From the NCBI GenBank assembly GCA_963383645.1, contig OY726571.1, positions 75,375,860 to 75,439,859 on the forward strand: 64,000 nt of DNA. The letters are read 5' to 3'. Positions within the stretch are counted from its first letter, which is position 1. Every line of letters starts with the position of its first letter. The notes under the pieces are model-generated. The model ran no database searches. It was not told where the DNA came from and worked only from the letters and a program-made list of their open reading frames with translations. This stretch comes from Muscardinus avellanarius. Taxonomy: Eukaryota > Chordata > Mammalia > Rodentia > Gliridae. Of this stretch, positions 43,101-51,386 are shown in pieces. The position numbers and the translations under genes are program-made.

Positions 43101-45809
43101 CTTTTTGGAAATAAAATCCAATAAAAAAAAACCAGTACAACAATGAATATTGTGTTAATACTTTAAAACAAAGAAAAAGCTACTAATGCGAGTTTATAGC
43201 ATTGTTCTTAACTGATGGAAGCTTACACTGGCACAGGATATAGCTTAAACGTGACACCATCAGATTAAGAAGTAATTATCATAGGGTCACATACAAAGAA
43301 TCAATGTAAGAGATTTTATAGAAAAAGATAAAAGCACTGATTCTCTTAAGTATAGTTCACAGACCATGGACCCTGGCTACTCTGAGACCTTTTCAAAGCC
43401 AACTATTTTTTCATTTTTGCAAGGGGAAGAAGAAATTACTAGGGATTAAACCCAGAGGCATTCTATCTCTGTGCTATACCTCAAGCCATTTTTTTTTTTT
43501 TTTTGGTGGTACTGGGGGTGGAACCCAGGGGCTTTCTACCTCCGGGCTATACTCCCAGACCTATTTTCTATTTTATTTGGAAACAGGGTCTCACTAAGTT
43601 GCTGAGAGCCTCAATACGAAGCTGAGGCTGGCTTTGAACCTGTGCGATCCTCCAGTCTCAGCCTCCCAAGCGCAGGGATTACAAGCATGCGCCACCACGC
43701 CCAGCTCCCCAAGCCCTTTTTATTTTGAAGCAGGGTTTCACTAAGTTAATAAGGCTAGCCTTGAATTTGCGATTCTCCTATCTCAGCCTTCTAAGTACTA
43801 GAATTATAGGTGTACACCACTATGTCTGGCTATTTTGATAATATATTATTTCCTTTTTTTCATCGTTGAAATTTGCACTAATTGGACAAAAGCAAAGGTT
43901 AGTAAAACTGCCAGCACATCAATACTTGTCAAGGCCCCTTAGTATTAATGAAGTCAGCACAATGTACTAGTAGTCATTCTCACAACTACATAACAGCAGC
44001 AACGAAGACAACAAGAACTATTCACCCTTAAGAATATCCTTGATGAAGCAATAAATACAACCTTATGGAACACTCCTTTTAGGCAGTGCTGGGATCTAAC
44101 TCAGGGCCTCACATAGGCTAGGCAGGCCCTCTTCCACTGAGCTACCTCCACGTCCTGAGCATCATTTTTAAAAGAACTGACAAATATGGCTAATTCAGAC
44201 TTTAGGTATTCGATAAACAGGTCTTCACAAACAAGCAGGTAAATGTGTTCATGAGAAAGTAAGGAAGGTCATCAATAGCGAACTTGCTATTAAGACGGTA
44301 GGGACTGCCTCTCACTTTGCCAGAAGGCTTTGGATGCATTAAGAAGTTCAAGATCCTCTTCACTAGTTCGCTGTTCACCCCCGACCGCTCCAGATCGAGA
44401 ACCTCGCAGATGCTCTTTAACATGGCGTTCCTAAATCTGAAGCAGAAAATGGAAAAACCAAGGTGATCCATGAGTTTATAAAAATTCCCCACAATGCAAA
44501 GGCAACAGCCAACATAACCGGCTCAGTTACATTCTGTCTCTCTGAATCTTATGCAATAATCCTGATTAGTCTACCCCCAGAGATGAGTATTAGGAAATTG
44601 AAAACACCACTTTCCATTCAAGTTTTAAGGACAGTATAATAAGCTAGCTCATGGACTGGATACTTCTTAGCTGGTAATTAAGTACTGTATCCCTGCCCAG
44701 CACTCCACCTGCCAGGACAACACATCAAGTACTCATTTTTATTCTTAAAATTCTTTACAAGTATATAAGAAACAAAGGAGCTGTAAGTGTATCACCTTGT
44801 TGCATTATGGCAACCAACGTTGTTTTACCAAACTGATTCTCTCTGAAGTAGTTTATTTATTTATTTATTTATGTATTTATTTATTTATTTATTTATTTAG
44901 GTGGTACTGGGGTTCCTGGAAGCCCTTCTACCTCCGGGCTACACTCCCAGACCTATTTATACATTTTTATTTGGAAACAGGGTCTCCTAAGCCAGAGCGC
45001 GCGGCTGGCTTCGAACCTGCGCGATCCTCCTGTCTCTGCCTCCCAAGCGCGGGGATTACAAGCGTGCGCCACCACGCCCGGCTCTGAAGTAGTTTAAATG
45101 CTTTAAAAAAAGGAACAGAGTGGCTGACAAGGATAGGAATTAGAAAAATTTTACTCAATTTTCTAGAGACCTTTTGAAATTTGGTTTCTCTGAATGACTA
45201 ACCCTTTCACTTTTCTAGGAAATAAAAATTTCTTTAAAAGTTTTCAATAATCTTGGTAAGTCACTATGTAATGGAAAGTTAAAAATCCCAAGTTAATGCT
45301 ATAAAGATAAGTCAAACTTGGCCCCTAAGGTAAAGAGTCAGCAATCTACTGAAAATCTATGAGCAGTCACTTTTAAGCATTAAAAATAAACTCAAAGCAC
45401 ACTGATCAAAATATAAAACTTACAAAATTAGCTTACTTTTTCAACATTTCTTCCTTTTTTTTGTACTGGATACTCCCTTTTTCAAATGGAAAGCCACTGA
45501 ACTGACCCACATTCTTCTTTAATGAGGCCACCTGAAAATATTTGTCTTATTAATGTGACTTTTATCAAGTAATATACAAAAGAACATGCAAAGCCACTAT
45601 ATTTTTATGTCACCAAGTTATAATTTTGACTTATTCAAATTTTTACCAAAACTGTTATCTGACAGTACCAGGAGATATGAAGAGTTATACCTTAAAAAGA
45701 CATCATGTTTCAGCTACTCAGCTACTCAGGAGGCTGAGGCAGGAGGCTTGAAAGTTCTCTAACTTAGTGAAACCCTGTCTCAAAATATATTTTTTTTAGT
45801 AGCTTGCCC

Positions 45810-45866
<57 letters not shown>

Positions 45867-48800
45867 GCAGTATAAGTCACTAAGTAATATTTCTTATTTT
45901 CCAAATCATGAAGTCAAGGATTGTATTCTTTTTTGTGTGTGTGGGTCTGGGGATGGAACCCTGGGGCACTGGACCTCCGAGCCACACCCCCTGCCCTATA
46001 TTTTATTCTTTATTTTGAAACGGGGTCTCACTGAGTTGCAGAGGGCCTCACTGAGTAGCTGAGGCTGTCCGCGAACCGCGATCCTCTGGTCTCAGCCTCC
46101 CGAATGCTGGGATTACAAGCGTGCGCCACCATGCCCGGCTTAAAGATTGTATTCTTTGACAAGTAAAAAATACTCTTTAGTATTCCAAAATTTTATCATT
46201 ATTCCAAATTATATCATTTACTAGTTAAGAGACTTGTGTAAATTAGGCTGTTGTGAGGATTACATGAGATTAGCACAAATGAAAATAAATGACAAAATTT
46301 TATTCTATAAATCTCAAACTTGACTTCCCCAAACACAACCCAAAGTAAAGCTTCTTTCACGCATAAAATACTAAGTCATTTTCTGTACAGCAGAATAACA
46401 AATCCTTTGGCAAAGAACGGCCATCACTGTTACCAGATATTTGCTCAAAACGAGACACAATTACACAGAATCATTTATTCTGAATGGCCAGAATTTCCCC
46501 AAAGTAAATTTTTTTCTAATATATTAAAAAATTACTATCATTACAATTCTGATTTCCAATCTGAAAATTCTTTTTGGAATAAAAAAACAACTACAATACA
46601 AAGAGTAATGCATATTACAGTACTAATTGCTAACACCCAACTACGTGACCTATAAGTCATTTGATAAGTATGTCTCAGTCTGCTCACTTGTATAAGAAAC
46701 TGAACTAGGCAATCATTCAAGTCTTTGCAGAACTAAAATTACAGCTCTACTGTTAAGCACTTAACTACATAAACGTGCAAATAGATTAAAGGTATTAAAA
46801 GGTCTTACTGTGCCAGGTCTGTTATAAAGCAGTTTGTGTAGATTCCTAAGTTCATCTGTTTTTTTCTTACTCAGAAAAAAATGTATCCTTTCAATTTCAC
46901 AAAGTTTCTGTCCCTTTCCTAGAAAAAAATACCAGAATGAAATAGCTCTTACTTATTAATATACTTAAAGTTAATTTAACAAGAATTACTTTACAACATA
47001 ATTCACACACATATATATACACAGATATATACATATCTATGTAAATATAACTTTGCTCACTGGGGCAAATTACATAAAATTATACCAAAAGTACATTACT
47101 ATTTCCTAAAGCCTAAATACCCCACTAATGCTAAGCACTGCTAACCATCATTTTTGCATTGGGCTTTTTCACCATAAAAAGCAAAGGAATACAGAATAAA
47201 CTTACCTTGTGCAATTGTAAATGGCTCTCGTTGTAAGGAAGACACTTGCATCGTCAACCTCTCTACTTTCTTCTTTTCCCTCTTGCCTTCCACAATTAGA
47301 CTTTTTTCTAAAAATTAATTTGTTAAATAACAAAAGATTAATGTAGTTGAATAAATATGCAGGAAAAAAGCCCACATCCAACATCTTACACTTCTTTTTT
47401 TTTGTACTGGGAACTGAAAACAGGGCATTCTACCTCTGAGCTCCACCCCAGCCTTATTTTTTATTCTTTACTTTGAAACAGGGTCTCACTGAGTTGCAGA
47501 GGACCTCACTAAGTAGCTGAAGCTGGCTGCAGACCTGTGATCCTCCTGTCTCAGCCTCCCAAGTACGTGGATTACAAGCGTGCGCCACCACGCCCAGCTG
47601 ACCTTATACTACTTCTGAGTGTGGTTTTGAGAAGCAAATATGTACAGGATGAAGCATTATGGATTTTTTTTCAGTACTGGGGATGGAACCCAGGGTCATT
47701 CTACTTCCAAGCTGCATCTCCCGCTCTACTTTTTATTTACTCTGAAACAGAGTCTCACTAAATTGCAGAGGGCCTCATTAAGTAGCTGAGGCTGTACTCA
47801 AAACCTGCGATCCTCCGGTCTCAGCCTCCCAAATGCTGGGATTATAAGCATGCAACACCACACCCAGAACATCATGGAATTTTTTATTTATTTATTTAGA
47901 TCCTAGAGGTTGATCCCAAGGAAATTCTACTTCTGAGCTACACCCTTTCATTTTTTATTTTAAAACAAAGTCTCACTAACTTTACTGGCCTCAAATCTGC
48001 AATTCTATCTCAGCCTCCCAAGTACTGAAATTATAGGCATGCTCCAGCACACCTGTCAGTAAGTTTTTTTTAAGAGTAATATTTATATCTCAGAAAACTC
48101 ACAGAGACTCAGCTTTAAAAAAAAAAAAAAAGGCCAGGTGTGGTGGCACACAGAATCCTAGCATTTGGGAGGCTGAAACAGGAGGATCGCAGTTCACGAA
48201 CAGCCTCAGCTACTTAGTGAGGAGACCCTTTACAACTCGGTGAGACCCTTTTTCAAAATAAAGGAGAAAAAAACCCAGAAAAACAAGCAAAATTTTATCC
48301 AACTACAAATGTTATTAATGTCCAGCCAACTTATTTGTAAAAAATTGTCTCTAAGCTTACTTTTTCTTTTTAAATAATGCATGATTATACACATTTATAT
48401 AGAGTATGGTGTGATAATTAAATGCATGTATAGTAATATATGGTGTCATAATTCAGTATATATATATAATGATCATGTTGGTTATGGTGGCGCATGCTTG
48501 TAATCCCAGCATCAGGAGGCTGAAACAGGAAGATATTGTTTCCCAGCCAGCCTCATTTACTTAGTGAGGCCCTCCACAACTCAGTGAGACCCTGTTTCAA
48601 AATAAAGAATAAAAAAATAGGACTGGGGGTATATCTCGGAGGTAGAATGTCCCTGGGTTCCATCCCCAATACCGTCAAAATAAAAAAAGAATGCAATGAT
48701 CAAATTGTGATAAACTGTGATATTTCCATCTCCTTACCATTTATGTTTGAGGCATTTGAACTCCCCTCTTCTAGTTCTTCATAAAATATATAAAAAATTG

Positions 48801-50237
48801 TTGGAAACTATAGTTATCCTATTGTGCTACAGAATATTAGTGCTTATTCCTAACTGCATTTTGGTTATCTGTTACTAGGTAACACAAAATTCAGCACGTT
48901 TACATATGCCACAGTTAACTGGCCAAGCATTACTTTGCAGTCTAATAAAAAAAAATGACTCTGAAAAAGTTAAGTTCTATTCAGGCCAGGATACTAATAA
49001 ACAAGACAAAACAAGCCAGGTGCAGTGACACTAACCTAGAATCCCAGCTACTCAGGAGGATGAGCCAGGAGGATGGCGATGTAGCTCAGTGGTAGAGCAC
49101 TTGAGCATGTATGATGCACTGGGTCCAATCCCCATTACCACAAAAAGTTCATGTTTAAAAAGTAGGAAATACATGGTATGTGTTTTAAAGTCTAAGACCA
49201 TGAAACTCAATTTATCTAAACCATTTACTTCAATAAACAGATTAAAAGCATTATAATGTTGGAGGTCATTTCAATGAAAGCCTGTTTTTTGTGGAAAGCT
49301 GCACTCGATACTAAGAGGGGATGAATAGACGATTATGACATTGAACATTTTTTGAAAAAGATCATGTCTCCTAGGAAAAGGAGACACAAATATTAATGCA
49401 GATGATAAAACACTTTAAGATAAAGTTAAGTTTTGTGAGCTAAAGAGGGATTATTTTTTGATTGGGAAAACAAGATCAAAATGTTGGTGCTAGCTTTGAA
49501 TAGGTAAGATTTGAAGATATAAGGATTTGAACAGGATGCCAGCAGGCATATTCTGACAGTGGTGTACACTATGATGACTGAATACCTATAAAGCAACCCT
49601 TGCTATCACTCAATTCCCCCTCCCTTAGTCATTTAAGTTGTTTTTGGTTTTGGTGCTGGGGATTGAACCCAGGGGCATTCTACCTTTGAGCTACACACCC
49701 AGCCCTATTTTATTTTTTTTGAAAAAGGGTCTAGATAAGTTACTAACAGTCTAAGTTGCTGAGGCTGTCTTCGAACTTGGGGTCCTCCTGTCTCAGTCTC
49801 CAAAGCACGCTTGTAATCCCTGCGCTTGGGAAGCTGAGACAGGAGGATCACACTGGTTCAAAGCCAGCCTCAGCTACTTAGTGAGACCCTGTTTCCAAAT
49901 AAAATATAAAATAGGTCTGGGAGTATAGCCCAGAGATAGAAAGCTTCTGGGTTCTACACCTAGTACCACCCAAAAAAAAAAAAAAAAAAAGTTCCAGCTG
50001 GGCGTGGTGGTGCACACTTGTAATCCCAGCACTTGGGAGGCCAAGACAAGAGGATCGCTCAGGTTCGAAGCCAGGCTCAGCTACTGAGTGAGGCTCTCAG
50101 CAACTTAGTGAGACCCTGTTTCCAAATAAAATATAAAATAGGTCTGGGAGTGTAGCCCAGAGGTAGAAAGCCCCTAAGTTCCATCCCCAGTACCACAAAA
50201 AAAAGTTCCAAAGAGGCACTGGGTTTGACCTCTTGCA

Positions 50238-50275
<38 letters not shown>

Positions 50276-51335
50276 AATCAGCAAGCAAGCAAGCAAGCAA
50301 GCAAGCAAATAAATGCATATACACATACATACAACCGCAGGGCCAGGGACTCAGCTCAGTGGTATAGTGCTTACCTAGCATGAGCAAGGCCTCCAATTCC
50401 ATACCCAGTACCATAGAAAATAAAATTTACAAACCATAATTTATTCCTCTAAAACAAAATGTGGTATTCACCAGCTCTCCAAGAAAAACTGTTTCTGCTA
50501 TAGTCTATTTACATCTGTAATTTTCTTCTGATCAAGAAAATTCACTATCTTTAATACCTCAATCCAGCTCCCCTAGAAAGATGCAAAAATAGAAAATTGT
50601 AGGGGAAAGTGCTTAGTTTGGCTAGTTGTAAGATATTACAGCCAATTTTCACTTATTGTATAATTTATTAAAATTTTAATTAAAAGGAGTGTGGTAGTTA
50701 AATATGAATATACTATATATAGGGCACATAGCATATTAAACAAAAGATACACCTTGTACTCTTTTTTTTTTTTCCCCTTGGTGGTATTGGGGATGGAACC
50801 CAGGGGCCTTCTAACTCCGGGCTACACTCCCAGACTTATTTTATATTTTATTTGGAAACAGGGTCTCTTAAGCCAGCTGAGGCTGGCTTCGAACCTGCGC
50901 GATCCTCCTGTCTCAGCCTCCCAAGCGCGGGGATTACAAGCGTGTGCCACCACGCCCGGCTCACCTTGTACTCTTAACCCAGATTGTATTTGTAAAATAC
51001 TGGCCACGGACTGATTTAGATTTAAAACAAAGTGTCAGTTAAATCCAGGAAGAAAACTCCCAACCTCTTCCCAAGTTTGGCCGAATTCTCACCATACATG
51101 AAATAAACCAAGATGGGGCTATTATCAAAAAATGCTAGCAAGGCACAGTGGCACACACCTGTAACCCTAGTGCCGGGGAGGCTGAGATAGGAGGAGCTCA
51201 GGTTAGAGGAGGACCTCAGCAATGTGGGGGGACTTTCAACAAACTTAGCGAGACCCTGTTTCAAAAGTAAAATAGGGCTGGGGTTGTATCTCAGAGGCAG
51301 AATGCCCCTGGGCTCAATAATTCCCAGTAACACAC

Positions 51336-51386
<51 letters not shown>

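Noticed and set aside
46320..46655. 111-codon + frame in a DEK intron
   Set aside because: AT-rich intronic sequence antisense to DEK, no homologue recognised, no splice or start context.
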